Notes under the pieces: model-generated | What the model was told of the DNA's origin: nothing | What the model saw: the letters and a program-made list of their open reading frames with translations, nothing else | Databases searched by the model: none | Assembly (NCBI GenBank): GCA_910579505.1 | Contig: CAJTTZ010000006.1 | Coordinates: 130,451-194,450, forward strand | Direction of reading: 5' to 3' | Source of the DNA: an uncultured Lachnospiraceae bacterium | GTDB taxonomy: Bacteria > Bacillota > Clostridia > Lachnospirales > Lachnospiraceae | DNA length: 64,000 nucleotides | Shown here: piece by piece, positions 49,079-57,104 of the stretch | Numbering within the stretch: position 1 is the first letter of the stretch | How the letters are laid out: each line of letters starts with the position of its first letter | Made by a program: the position numbers and the translations under genes

Positions 49079-49819
49079 TTACATCGCCATCCCGCCGTCA
49101 ACCGAGATCACCTGTCCCGTAATATACGCCGCCTTATCGCTCGCCAAAAACGCCACCGTTTCCGCGATGTCCTTAGGCGTGCCCACACGCTTAAGCGGAA
49201 TCTGCGCAAGGGTCGCCTCCTTCGCCGTATCCGTCATTGCCTGCGTCATGTCCGTATCAATAAAGCCGGGCGCAACCGCGTTCACCGTAATGTTTCTGCT
49301 TGCAAGCTCCCTCGCCATGGATTTGGTAAGTCCGATCACCCCCGCCTTGGAAGCCGCATAATTAGCCTGTCCTGCATTGCCAAGCACGCCGCTGACAGAG
49401 GACAGATTGATAATTCTGCCCGCCCTCTGCTTCAAAAAGGAGCGGTACATATGCTTGATGGTGTTAAATGTCCCTTTCAGGTTGGTGTCAATAACCGCGT
49501 CAAAATCCGCCTCCGTCATTTTCATCACCAGATTGTCCTTCGTAATCCCGGCGTTGTTCACCAGAATGTCAATGTGCCCAAACTCAGCAAGCGCATCCGT
49601 AATCATCTGTCCGCATGCCTCAAAATCCGCCACGCTGCACTGTACCGCCTTCGCTTTTCTCCCCATCGCCTCAATCTGCGCTGCGACTTCCTCCGCCTTT
49701 TCCTTTGACCCGTTGTAATTCACGATCACATCCGCACCATACTCCGCAAGCGTAAGCGCGATCTCTCTCCCGATCCCGCGCCCCGCACCCGTCACGAGCG
49801 CTACTTTGCCACTTAACAT
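49079..49819 (-). CDS. fabG: 3-oxoacyl-ACP reductase
   Basis: A 246-residue short-chain dehydrogenase that reduces 3-oxoacyl-ACP with NADPH. Cofactor motif VTGAGRGIGREIAL, NNAG in ILVNNAGITKDN, the catalytic Ser-Tyr-Lys in LSSVSGVLGNAGQANYAASK, and AVAPGFIDTDMT. ATG 49819 follows AGGAGG; the frame runs upstream to 49876 without a good site. It starts 117 nt after fabD, and the gap holds a GCTCAA/TTGAGC inverted repeat. Confidence 0.97.
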   Translation of the reverse strand: MLSGKVALVTGAGRGIGREIALTLAEYGADVIVNYNGSKEKAEEVAAQIEAMGRKAKAVQCSVADFEACGQMITDALAEFGHIDILVNNAGITKDNLVMKMTEADFDAVIDTNLKGTFNTIKHMYRSFLKQRAGRIINLSSVSGVLGNAGQANYAASKAGVIGLTKSMARELASRNITVNAVAPGFIDTDMTQAMTDTAKEATLAQIPLKRVGTPKDIAETVAFLASDKAAYITGQVISVDGGMAM

Positions 49820-49936
49820 GTCTGTCCTCCTATTTCTTCTTTCATTCCGATTTTGCAAAACTTCTTTATTTTTCATAACCAGCTCAAGTAAAAGCGTGGC
49901 GACGTAGGAACTACTTTCGATTGAGCGTCCGCTTAT

Positions 49937-50845
49937 TTACAGAAGTTTCTGCAAATCCTCCACCTTCTCTATATTAATCACCTTTACATCCCTGTTTATC
50001 TTCCTCATAAACCCGGACAGCGTCTTGCCCGGCCCGATCTCGATAAATAAGTCCGCGCCGTCCGCAATCATCCGCTCCACTGTCTGCTGCCACTTCACGG
50101 AGGATGACACCTGTTTCTCCAGCAAAGGTTTCACATCCGCCTTGTCCTTCACATAGTCCGCCGTCACATTGGCGATATAGGGAACGGCAATATCATGAAT
50201 CTCCACCGTTTCCAGTTCCTTCGCCAGCTTCTCGCCCGCCCCTGTTAACAGCGGTGAGTGGAAGGGACCGCTGACCTTCAACGGTACGCACCGCTTCGCG
50301 CCCGCCGCCGTCAGTTTTTCCATCGCCGCCTGTGCCGCGCCTTCCTCACCTGTAATTACAATCTGCCCCGGACAGTTATAGTTCGCAATCGTCACACATC
50401 CGTCCGTCTCCTCACAAATCTGCTCAATCACCGCAGTGTCCAATCCCAGCACCGCTATCATCGCGCCGCCCTGAGGCACCGCCTCCTGCATATAGATACC
50501 GCGCTTTCGCACGATTTTAAATACATCCTCCGGGCTCATCACGCCGCTTGCAGCCAGCGCGCCATACTCTCCAAGACTTAAACCGCCTGTGATGTCGGGC
50601 TTCACGCCCTTCTCCTCCACTGCTTTCAGTATTGCCACCTCTGTAGCAAGCATGGCGATCTGCGTATATTCCGTAATATTGATCTGCTCATTCTCCTCAA
50701 AACAGAGCGCCGCCACATCCAAACCGCTTGCCTTGCCCGCCAGTTCAAACATCTCCCTGCATACCGGGATCTGCTCGTAGAAGTCCTTTCCCATTCCCAC
50801 ATACTGTGCTCCCTGTCCCGGGAACATAAAAACAGTCTTTCCCAT
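49937..50845 (-). CDS. fabD: malonyl-CoA:ACP transacylase
   Basis: A 302-residue enzyme that moves malonyl from CoA to ACP. GQGAQYVGMG (oxyanion loop), nucleophile Ser in TGGLSLGEYGAL, malonate-binding Arg-type region, and catalytic His in VSGPFHSPLL are present. The residue before the Ser is Leu, where many FabD proteins have His. ATG 50845 follows GGAAGG. An intrinsic terminator (50921-50944) ends the acpP-fabK transcript upstream, and a FabT-type palindrome (50895-50907) lies 49 nt before the start, so fabD probably begins its own regulated transcript. Confidence 0.97.
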   Translation of the reverse strand: MGKTVFMFPGQGAQYVGMGKDFYEQIPVCREMFELAGKASGLDVAALCFEENEQINITEYTQIAMLATEVAILKAVEEKGVKPDITGGLSLGEYGALAASGVMSPEDVFKIVRKRGIYMQEAVPQGGAMIAVLGLDTAVIEQICEETDGCVTIANYNCPGQIVITGEEGAAQAAMEKLTAAGAKRCVPLKVSGPFHSPLLTGAGEKLAKELETVEIHDIAVPYIANVTADYVKDKADVKPLLEKQVSSSVKWQQTVERMIADGADLFIEIGPGKTLSGFMRKINRDVKVINIEKVEDLQKLL

Positions 50846-50894
50846 AATTGCATACCTTCCTTTCCCGTATGTTTCCCCTTGCCATGATAAATAT

Positions 50895-50907
50895 TTTGAA
50901 TTTCAAA
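50895..50907. promoter_or_regulatory. FabT-type operator upstream of fabD
   Basis: TTTGA-ATT-TCAAA, the core of a near-perfect 25-bp palindrome (50889-50913). It lies between the fabK terminator and fabD. I could not place a convincing -35/-10 pair around it. Confidence 0.6.
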
Positions 50908-50920
50908 GTATTTACGTGAG

Positions 50921-50944
50921 AAAAAAGCAAGCCGCGCAGCTTGC
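50921..50944 (-). terminator. intrinsic terminator after fabK
   Basis: On the minus strand GCAAGC-TGCGCG-GCTTGC (50927-50944) is followed by six T (50921-50926). It lies 26 nt after the fabK stop codon. Confidence 0.75.
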
Positions 50945-50970
50945 CTTTTCTGCATCTTTCAGCATTTTCT

Positions 50971-51897
50971 CTATTTTAATTTCAACAAAATTTCCGCCTG
51001 GTCCATAATCTCTGCCAGCATCTCCGCACAGGACTGCTCTTTATTCACCATTCCCGCAATCTGCCCTGCCATCAAAGTGCCGGTTACTACATCGCCTTCC
51101 ACCACCGCTTTGCGCAGGGAACCGAGCGTCAGCTTCTCCATCTCTTCCAAAGATGCGCCGTTCTTTTCCATCTGCAGATATTCTCTAGTCAGCTTATTAC
51201 GGATCTGGCGAACAGGATGTCCGTTTGCCCTGCCGGTAACCTCGGAATCAATATCCTTCGCCGCAATCACCTTTTTCTTATAATTCTCATGTACGGTACA
51301 CTCCGTTGCAAGCAGGAAACGTGTTCCCATCTGGACTGCCTCCGCTCCCAGCATCATAGCTGCTGCAAAGCCTCTGCCGTCCGCAATGCCGCCTGCCGCA
51401 ATCACGGGAACACTGACTGCATCCACCACCTGCGGCACAAGGGTCATCGTTGTAGCCTCCCCGATATGCCCGCCGGACTCCGTGCCTTCAGCAACCACAG
51501 CGTCCGCGCCCGCGCGCTCCATCATCTTTGCCAGAGCAACGCTTGCCACCACAGGAATCACTTTGATTCCTGCCTCTTTCCACATCGCCATATACTTACC
51601 GGGATTACCCGCGCCGGTAGTAACCACCTTGACGCCTTCCTCAACGATCACCTTTGCGATCTCGTCAGCCTCCGGGTTCATCAGCATCACATTCACACCG
51701 AAAGGTTTCTTCGTCAGTTCTTTCACTTTCTGAATCTGTTCTCTCACAAAAGACGCCGGTGCGCCGCCTGCGCCGATAATGCCAAGCGCGCCCGCTTCCG
51801 ATACCGCCGCCGCCAGATGATATTCCGCAACCCAGGCCATACCGCCCTGAAAGATCGGATATTCGATCCCAAGGAGTTCTGTTATTTTTGTCTTCAT
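50971..51897 (-). CDS. fabK: enoyl-ACP reductase II
   Basis: A 308-residue FMN-dependent enoyl-ACP reductase, the triclosan-insensitive type that replaces FabI in many Firmicutes. Motifs: YPIFQGGMAWVAEYHLAAAV, IIGAGGAPASFVREQI, VTTGAGNPGKYM, AEGTESGGHIGEATTMTLVPQ with the conserved His, and IAAGGIADGRGFAAAMMLGAEAVQMGTRF. ATG 51897 follows GAGGT; the frame extends to 51957. It lies 103 nt after acpP and before a terminator, so acpP-fabK is probably one transcript under the 52266-52306 promoter. Confidence 0.95.
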   Translation of the reverse strand: MKTKITELLGIEYPIFQGGMAWVAEYHLAAAVSEAGALGIIGAGGAPASFVREQIQKVKELTKKPFGVNVMLMNPEADEIAKVIVEEGVKVVTTGAGNPGKYMAMWKEAGIKVIPVVASVALAKMMERAGADAVVAEGTESGGHIGEATTMTLVPQVVDAVSVPVIAAGGIADGRGFAAAMMLGAEAVQMGTRFLLATECTVHENYKKKVIAAKDIDSEVTGRANGHPVRQIRNKLTREYLQMEKNGASLEEMEKLTLGSLRKAVVEGDVVTGTLMAGQIAGMVNKEQSCAEMLAEIMDQAEILLKLK

Positions 51898-52000
51898 TTG
51901 ATAAACCTCAATTTCAAACCGCCGCCCGGCAGCGGCGATTCGGAGAATGACCTGCACTCTCCTCCCATGTTTTAAGACTGCCGCAAATCAAAACTACAGC

Positions 52001-52234
52001 CTACGCTTCTACACCCTTGCTCTTCATATACTCAACTACAGCGCCTACCGTTGTGATCTGCTCTAAGTCCTCAGAAGGAATTTCTACACCGTACTCCTCC
52101 TCGAAAGCCATAACCAGCTCGAATAAATCCAGAGAATCTGCGCCAAGATCGTCCTTGAAAGAAGAATCCTCGGTAATTTCCACGCCGTCCAAGTTTAACT
52201 GTTCCTGAATAATCTCAATTACTCTCTCTAACAT
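52001..52234 (-). CDS. acpP: acyl carrier protein
   Basis: A 77-residue acidic four-helix carrier. The Ser that receives phosphopantetheine is in GADSLDLFELVMAFE, with the standard EDLGADSLD-type context (KDDLGADSLD). ATG 52234 follows AAGGAG 9 nt upstream; the frame back to 52273 would cross the promoter/operator. It is the first gene of the fab cluster, 32 nt downstream of a FabT-type operator. Confidence 0.97.
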   Translation of the reverse strand: MLERVIEIIQEQLNLDGVEITEDSSFKDDLGADSLDLFELVMAFEEEYGVEIPSEDLEQITTVGAVVEYMKSKGVEA

Positions 52235-52265
52235 TTTTCTGTTCTCCTTTTCGTCATTAAAATAG

Positions 52266-52306
52266 TTTGACATTCAAAGTATATTATCTGACCTGATATT
52301 TGTCAA
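52266..52306 (-). promoter_or_regulatory. acpP promoter with FabT-type operator
   Basis: On the minus strand, TTGACA (52301-52306), a 17-nt spacer and TATACT (52278-52283). The palindrome TTTGA-CAT-TCAAA (52266-52278) starts right after the -10 box and covers the start of transcription. A second TTGACA with a TAAAAT 16 nt downstream lies further upstream near 52313-52340. Confidence 0.72.
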
Positions 52307-52393
52307 TCATAATTTTACGGATTCTGGGACTTTTGTCAATCACTTTGACAATAAATATTGATAAATTTCTCATCTTCCCACGGATTGCGCAGA

Positions 52394-53245
52394 TCAGCGC
52401 ATCCCTTTGCCATGAATTATGGCATAGATTTCCCGCTTCGCCACGCCACGGTCTTTTGCTACCTGTTTCATGGCAGCTTTTTCATCCATCCCCCCCTCCG
52501 TGTAAAACATCATGTGCTCCTCAACCGTCATGCTCTGCCAGGACGCCTGCCGCTCCTCCTCTTTCTGCCGCAGACTCTTTCCCTCCACCACAAGTACATA
52601 TTCCCCGCGGGGCTCTTCCCGCTCATAAAGGGACAGCGCCTCGCTGAACGTGGTCGGCAGTATAGTCTCAAATTTTTTTGTCAGTTCCCTGCAAAGCGTG
52701 ATTCTGCGGTCGCCCAGCGTCTCCTGCAGTTCTCCAAGCGTCCGCACCAAATGATGGGGCGCTTCGTAAATGATAATGGTGCGAGATTCTTCCTTAAGTT
52801 CAGCAAGAACCTGTGCTTTCTCCTTTTTATCCGACGGCAAAAAGCCCTCGAAGCAGAATCGTCTGGCGGAAAGCCCCGAGAGCGTAAGCGCCGTGATGCA
52901 CGCCGCCGGGCCGGGTAAAGAAGTGACCGTAATGCCCTCTTCCTGACACTTTTGTACAAGCACCTCCCCCGGATCGGAAATGGCGGGAGTCCCCGCATCT
53001 GAAATAAGGGCCACATTCTTTCCCTGCCGCATCTGTCCCACAAGGTAGTCCGCTTTTTCTATTTTATTATATTCATGGTAGCTTGTCATAGAAGTCCTGA
53101 TCCCAAAATGATTCAGTAACTTTATGCTGTTACGCGTATCCTCCGCCGCGATCAGGTCCACATTTTGCAGTGCTTCCACCGCACGGGGCGTCATATCCCC
53201 CAGATTCCCTATCGGCGTCGCGCACAGATATAACATTCCAGACAT
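52394..53245 (-). CDS. rsmI: 16S rRNA (cytidine-1402-2'-O)-methyltransferase
   Basis: A 283-residue SAM-dependent tetrapyrrole-methylase-fold enzyme that methylates C1402 of 16S rRNA. N-terminal LYLCATPIGNLGDMTPRA, AAEDTRNSIKLLNHFGI, LISDAGTPAISDPGE and PGPAACITALTLSGL are diagnostic. ATG 53245 follows a GAGG/AAGGG region. It follows the tRNA methyltransferase gene by 17 nt in the conserved yaa/yab cluster order. Confidence 0.95.
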   Translation of the reverse strand: MSGMLYLCATPIGNLGDMTPRAVEALQNVDLIAAEDTRNSIKLLNHFGIRTSMTSYHEYNKIEKADYLVGQMRQGKNVALISDAGTPAISDPGEVLVQKCQEEGITVTSLPGPAACITALTLSGLSARRFCFEGFLPSDKKEKAQVLAELKEESRTIIIYEAPHHLVRTLGELQETLGDRRITLCRELTKKFETILPTTFSEALSLYEREEPRGEYVLVVEGKSLRQKEEERQASWQSMTVEEHMMFYTEGGMDEKAAMKQVAKDRGVAKREIYAIIHGKGMR

Positions 53246-53262
53246 ACCCTTATCCTCTCACT

Positions 53263-54009
53263 TCAGAAGCCATAGACCTCATAAATCTCCGGCGTATACA
53301 CCCCCGGCTTTTCATACACGATCAGCGGTTTCTCCACCGTCATACGCGGTCTGCCGCCTCGTACCGCCTCCAGAAGAACCATATTGGGTTCCTTATCCAC
53401 AAACGGATATACCAGCCGCATTCGTTTCGGCTCAAGCTTATATTTCGTCAGCGTCACGATGATCTCCGCCAGCCGGAAGGGCCTGTGCACAAGAAAAAAT
53501 CTGCCGCCCGGTACAAGAAGCCTTGCTGTCTGCAAAATCACATCCTCCAGCGTGCAGAGAATTTCATGTCTGGCAACTGCCTTCGCATCTGCCGGGTTTT
53601 GCAGGCCATGCTGCCCGATCATGTAGGGCGGATTGCAGGTGATAACGTCAAAGGAAGCAGCGTCAAACAGCTGATCTGCCTCCTTAATGTCTCCCGTAAC
53701 AATATCAATTTTTTCTTCCAGCCCGTTTAAGGCTACGCTCCGCCCTGCCATCTCCGCGCTGTCCGCCTGAATCTCCAGTCCTGTCAGATGCGACGCCTTC
53801 GTCTTCGCCTCCAACAGAATGGGAATAATTCCCGTTCCCGTACCAAGATCCAATACCCGGGCACCCTCTTTCACAACAGCAAAGCCCGAAAGCAGCACGG
53901 CGTCCATACCGAAACAGAAACGCTCCGGCGCCTGTATAATACTGTACCCGTTCCTTTGCAGATCGTCTATTCTCTCATTTTCTTTCAGAGGTATATTCCG
54001 CTTCAACAC
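53263..54009 (-). CDS. tRNA1(Val) adenine-37-N6-methyltransferase-like protein (YabB)
   Basis: A 248-residue Rossmann-fold methyltransferase. SAM motif VLDLGTGTGIIPILL, and the N6-adenine motif in VITCNPPYM (NPPY). The C-terminus is standard for TrmN6/YabB. GTG 54009 is chosen with GGAG 8 nt upstream; TTG at 54006 is a close alternative. In Bacillus subtilis yabB lies in the same neighbourhood between yaaT and rsmI. The substrate position is inferred from the family. Confidence 0.88.
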   Translation of the reverse strand: MLKRNIPLKENERIDDLQRNGYSIIQAPERFCFGMDAVLLSGFAVVKEGARVLDLGTGTGIIPILLEAKTKASHLTGLEIQADSAEMAGRSVALNGLEEKIDIVTGDIKEADQLFDAASFDVITCNPPYMIGQHGLQNPADAKAVARHEILCTLEDVILQTARLLVPGGRFFLVHRPFRLAEIIVTLTKYKLEPKRMRLVYPFVDKEPNMVLLEAVRGGRPRMTVEKPLIVYEKPGVYTPEIYEVYGF

Positions 54010-54024
54010 CGTCCGCTCTCCGAT

Positions 54025-54924
54025 TTACTTCCCTTGTCCATCCTTTTTTTCCAGCTTTTCAAGCTCTTTCAGTTCAGCGTCGTTCGCCTCCGTCTTGCGG
54101 TTCTTGCCATGCCTTCTCTTAAATCGAAGCTGATCCGCCCGGTACTCCTGAATCTCCTTTTCGTCGCCTACATCCACGATAACCTTAACAAGCTGCCGCA
54201 GCACATTTACACTTTGTACCTCTCCCTTTAACCCGTCGTCGGTCGTCACATAGTCGCCCACGTTCGGCAGCTTTCGATTCAGCTCCTCGTAAGTTTCCTC
54301 CTCATTTTTCAGGCAGCACATCAGTCTGCCGCAGACACCGGAAATTTTTGTTGGATTCAGGGATAGGTTCTGCTCCTTCGCCATCTTGATAGACACCGGC
54401 GCAAACTCTGACAAATGGGTATGGCAGCACAGCGGCCGGCCACAGATACCGATACCGCCCAAAATTTTCGTCTCGTCCCTCACGCCAATCTGCCTAAGCT
54501 CAATTCTTGTCTTAAACACTGCCGCCAGATCCTTCACAAGTTCCCGGAAATCAATCCTTCCGTCCGCCGTAAAATAAAAGAGAACTTTGTTGTTGTCGAA
54601 CGTGTACTCCGCGTCGATCAGCTTCATCTGCAAGCCGTGTTTCCTTATCTTTTCCAGACAAATTTTGAAGGCGTCTTTTTCCTTCTGTCTGTTTGACGCC
54701 TCCTGTTCATCATCCTTCTGGTTTGCTATCCGAAGAACCGATTTCAGGGGCTGTACCACCTTTTCGTCCTCCACCTCCCTGGGCATTCCGATCACCGTGC
54801 CATACTCGATGCCCCGCGCCGTCTCCACGATCACGTGGTCTCCCTGTTTGATCTCCAATTTCCCCGGGTCAAAAAAATATACTTTACCGGCGGTACGGAA
54901 CCGCACGCCTATTACCTTGATCAT
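54025..54924 (-). CDS. yaaT: PSP1-domain protein YaaT (RicT)
   Basis: A 299-residue protein of the stage 0 sporulation / RNase Y-specificity group. The PSP1 domain holds the conserved cysteines GIGICGRPLCCHTHL and ISGVCGRLMCCLKNEEE, which bind an iron-sulfur cluster in the RicAFT (YlbF-YmcA-YaaT) complex. A basic/acidic C-terminal extension (RFKRRHGKNRKTEAND) follows. ATG 54924 follows GGAGGT. In Bacillus it affects sporulation, competence and biofilm through RNA processing. The gene order with holB and yaaR is conserved. Confidence 0.93.
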   Translation of the reverse strand: MIKVIGVRFRTAGKVYFFDPGKLEIKQGDHVIVETARGIEYGTVIGMPREVEDEKVVQPLKSVLRIANQKDDEQEASNRQKEKDAFKICLEKIRKHGLQMKLIDAEYTFDNNKVLFYFTADGRIDFRELVKDLAAVFKTRIELRQIGVRDETKILGGIGICGRPLCCHTHLSEFAPVSIKMAKEQNLSLNPTKISGVCGRLMCCLKNEEETYEELNRKLPNVGDYVTTDDGLKGEVQSVNVLRQLVKVIVDVGDEKEIQEYRADQLRFKRRHGKNRKTEANDAELKELEKLEKKDGQGK

Positions 54925-55002
54925 AATCTATCTACCTCCACATTATCTACACCTTATATCGCCAGCAAATAAAGCGTAGTATTACTGCCTGAAATTCCAC
55001 AT

Positions 55003-55992
55003 TCAGTTTTCCTTAATCGTCAGGAGCAAGAGTTCCATCGTCAAATCAAAATTGACATTTGCTTCCAGCCTTCTCTTCGCCTGCTGCAGCGCATTCACAA
55101 TCGTCTCGATTCCCTCATAGGTGCTTCTGTCCGCCACGCTCCTGATCTGCTTAATCTCATTGCGGAAAACAAGGCTGTTCATGTCTTTCGTCGCCTTAAA
55201 CAGAAGTACATCCCTGTACCACACCGTCAGAATATCCAGATAGTCATTGATATCCAGATTGTACTCCGTAATCTTTTTGATCGCCTTAACGATCTCGTTA
55301 ATCTCCATATCATTGATGTATTTTACAAGCGAAATGGCTTCGTCCTTAACCTTCTCAAACTCCTCGCTGCCGGCAAGATGCTTCGCTTTTCCCACGTTTC
55401 CCCTCGCGAAGGCAACGCATATATTCGCCTTATAGTCCGGCACCGCCAGTTCTTCCATCAGATACTTTTTTACAAGCGCATCCGCCACCGGCTTCATGTT
55501 GAGCACCACGCAGCGGCTGATGATCGTGGGCAGAAGTTCCTCCACATTGGAGGTAAGGATCAGAATTACCGCGTAAGCCGGCGGTTCCTCCAGCGTCTTT
55601 AAAAGCGCATTCTGTGCCTGGGGCGTCATCTTCTCGCCCTCATTCATAATATATATTTTGCGTGGGCTGCTGTACGGCTTGATCCCGATATCATTATTGA
55701 TCTGCTCCCTGATATCCTCCACCCCGATGGTATTCGGCTTTTCGTGGCTGACATAAATGATATCCGGCTGATTCCGGCTGATCGCCTGTTTGCAGGAATG
55801 GCACTCCCCGCAAGGCTCTGTGCCGCCCTTTTCACATTGCAGTGCCATCGCAAAAAGGCGGGCGATAAACTCCTTGCCCGCGTTGCGCTCTCCGTTGATA
55901 ATATAAGCATGGGAAACCTTGTCCGTCTCTATCGCGTTCCGTATATGCTGTTTCAGTTCTTCCTGACCGATAATGTCTGAAAACTTTGGCAT
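55003..55992 (-). CDS. holB: DNA polymerase III subunit delta'
   Basis: A 329-residue clamp-loader subunit. AAA-type N-terminal domain with a degenerate Walker A (INGERNAGKEFIARL, GKE instead of GKT/S), expected for delta', and a zinc module of four Cys (LQCEKGG, PCGECHSCKQA). MTPQAQNALLKTLEEPP is diagnostic. ATG 55992 follows GAGGGGGA. It loads the sliding clamp together with DnaX and HolA. It lies between yaaR and yaaT as in Bacillus subtilis. Confidence 0.95.
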   Translation of the reverse strand: MPKFSDIIGQEELKQHIRNAIETDKVSHAYIINGERNAGKEFIARLFAMALQCEKGGTEPCGECHSCKQAISRNQPDIIYVSHEKPNTIGVEDIREQINNDIGIKPYSSPRKIYIMNEGEKMTPQAQNALLKTLEEPPAYAVILILTSNVEELLPTIISRCVVLNMKPVADALVKKYLMEELAVPDYKANICVAFARGNVGKAKHLAGSEEFEKVKDEAISLVKYINDMEINEIVKAIKKITEYNLDINDYLDILTVWYRDVLLFKATKDMNSLVFRNEIKQIRSVADRSTYEGIETIVNALQQAKRRLEANVNFDLTMELLLLTIKEN

Positions 55993-56006
55993 TTGTATCC
56001 CCCTCT

Positions 56007-56447
56007 TTAAGTAAAGATATCCAACAGCAGTCCCCGGATCTCTCCGATTTTTTCGAGAATCGCCAGATTGTCCTGTTCATCCTTCACAAGTTCCTGTGCC
56101 AGCGCGTCCAGATTCTGGTCGATCAGACGTATGATCCCGTAAACCCTGTGCCGTCCTCTTCTATCCAGAAAGTTTTCTCTGGAAAAGGCGTGGGACCTGT
56201 TGACAATCTCATTTAAGAAGTCCTTCACCAGCGCACGATACCGTTTCATATCCTTAATATCGCGGTGCTTGGCAAGCTTATCCCCCTGTCTTGTGATCTC
56301 CTCCATCATGCCGGCCAGGGCATTCTGCAGATCCTGCTCCTCAATCCTGCTGACCAGAGTGAACTTGAACGTACCGTCTGTCTCCTGCGCCTGCGTCGGC
56401 TGCTCGATCTGCGGTGCCTGCTGTATCTGATTTACTTTAATGTCCAC
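56007..56447 (-). CDS. yaaR: YaaR-family protein (DUF327)
   Basis: A 146-residue soluble helical protein. The DUF327 signature lies in residues about 30-146 (TFKFTLVSRIEE, RQGDKLAKHRDIKDMKRYRALVKDFL in part, RHRVYGIIRLIDQNLDALA). GTG 56447 is preferred because GGAGG lies 8 nt upstream; another GTG at 56456 overlaps that site. The function is unknown, but its position next to holB is conserved in Firmicutes. Confidence 0.9.
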   Translation of the reverse strand: MDIKVNQIQQAPQIEQPTQAQETDGTFKFTLVSRIEEQDLQNALAGMMEEITRQGDKLAKHRDIKDMKRYRALVKDFLNEIVNRSHAFSRENFLDRRGRHRVYGIIRLIDQNLDALAQELVKDEQDNLAILEKIGEIRGLLLDIFT

Positions 56448-56475
56448 TCCCGTCACCTCCCCGCTGCGTCACACC

Positions 56476-57066
56476 TTACTGCAAGTGTTCCTCCAGATAA
56501 TCTAAAATTTCGTTCAAACAGCTTTCCAGCTGATCGTTATAAAATGTCCTGTCTATTTTAGACAGCGCCAGTTTCTCCTCGGAAAAGTCCTGCGCATCCG
56601 CCAGATACCTTCTGCACAGCTCCTCATACTTCGGATGGTCCTGCGCCTTCTCCCGGTCCAGTGCACGCTGCAGGCGCACGCCGTCGTCCAGCTCTATCAT
56701 GACCGGGACTACTTTATCCGAGCCATAAAACCCACGAAGCTGATCGTAAGCCTCCAGCGTACCTATCAGCACATAAGAATGCGCCGAGAGATCAATTTCC
56801 GCGTCAGCCACAGTAAAATACCGCCATACGCCGTAATAGGTATCATATGCTCTCGCCTCAATAACGCTGCCCTGCTTCAGAAATTTCTGGAAGCCCTCTT
56901 CATCCGTAAAATGATATTCTACACCGTCCTGTTCCCCCGCCCGGATCGGACGGGTCGTATAGGGCACAATCGTCCTTAACGGAACGCTGTTCTGCGCAAG
57001 CAGCCTCTTATAAATGGTATCTTTTCCCGACGAGCTCTTCCCCATCAGGCATACTATTTTCCCCAT
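56476..57066 (-). CDS. guanylate kinase-like protein
   Basis: A 196-residue P-loop nucleotide kinase of the guanylate-kinase family: P-loop LMGKSSSGKDTIYKR, the GMP-binding RTIVPYTTRPIRAGEQDG and EYHFTDEEGFQKFL, and later YDTYYGVW. It is clearly Gmk-like but diverged from typical Gmk in the second half. In Bacillus subtilis the comparable position between yaaO and yaaQ/yaaR holds thymidylate kinase (tmk), so here a Gmk-type protein fills that slot. It may not be the housekeeping Gmk. Confidence 0.82.
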   Translation of the reverse strand: MGKIVCLMGKSSSGKDTIYKRLLAQNSVPLRTIVPYTTRPIRAGEQDGVEYHFTDEEGFQKFLKQGSVIEARAYDTYYGVWRYFTVADAEIDLSAHSYVLIGTLEAYDQLRGFYGSDKVVPVMIELDDGVRLQRALDREKAQDHPKYEELCRRYLADAQDFSEEKLALSKIDRTFYNDQLESCLNEILDYLEEHLQ

Positions 57067-57104
57067 GCCATTATCTTACCTTAATATAATAAGAATTTCA
57101 ACCG

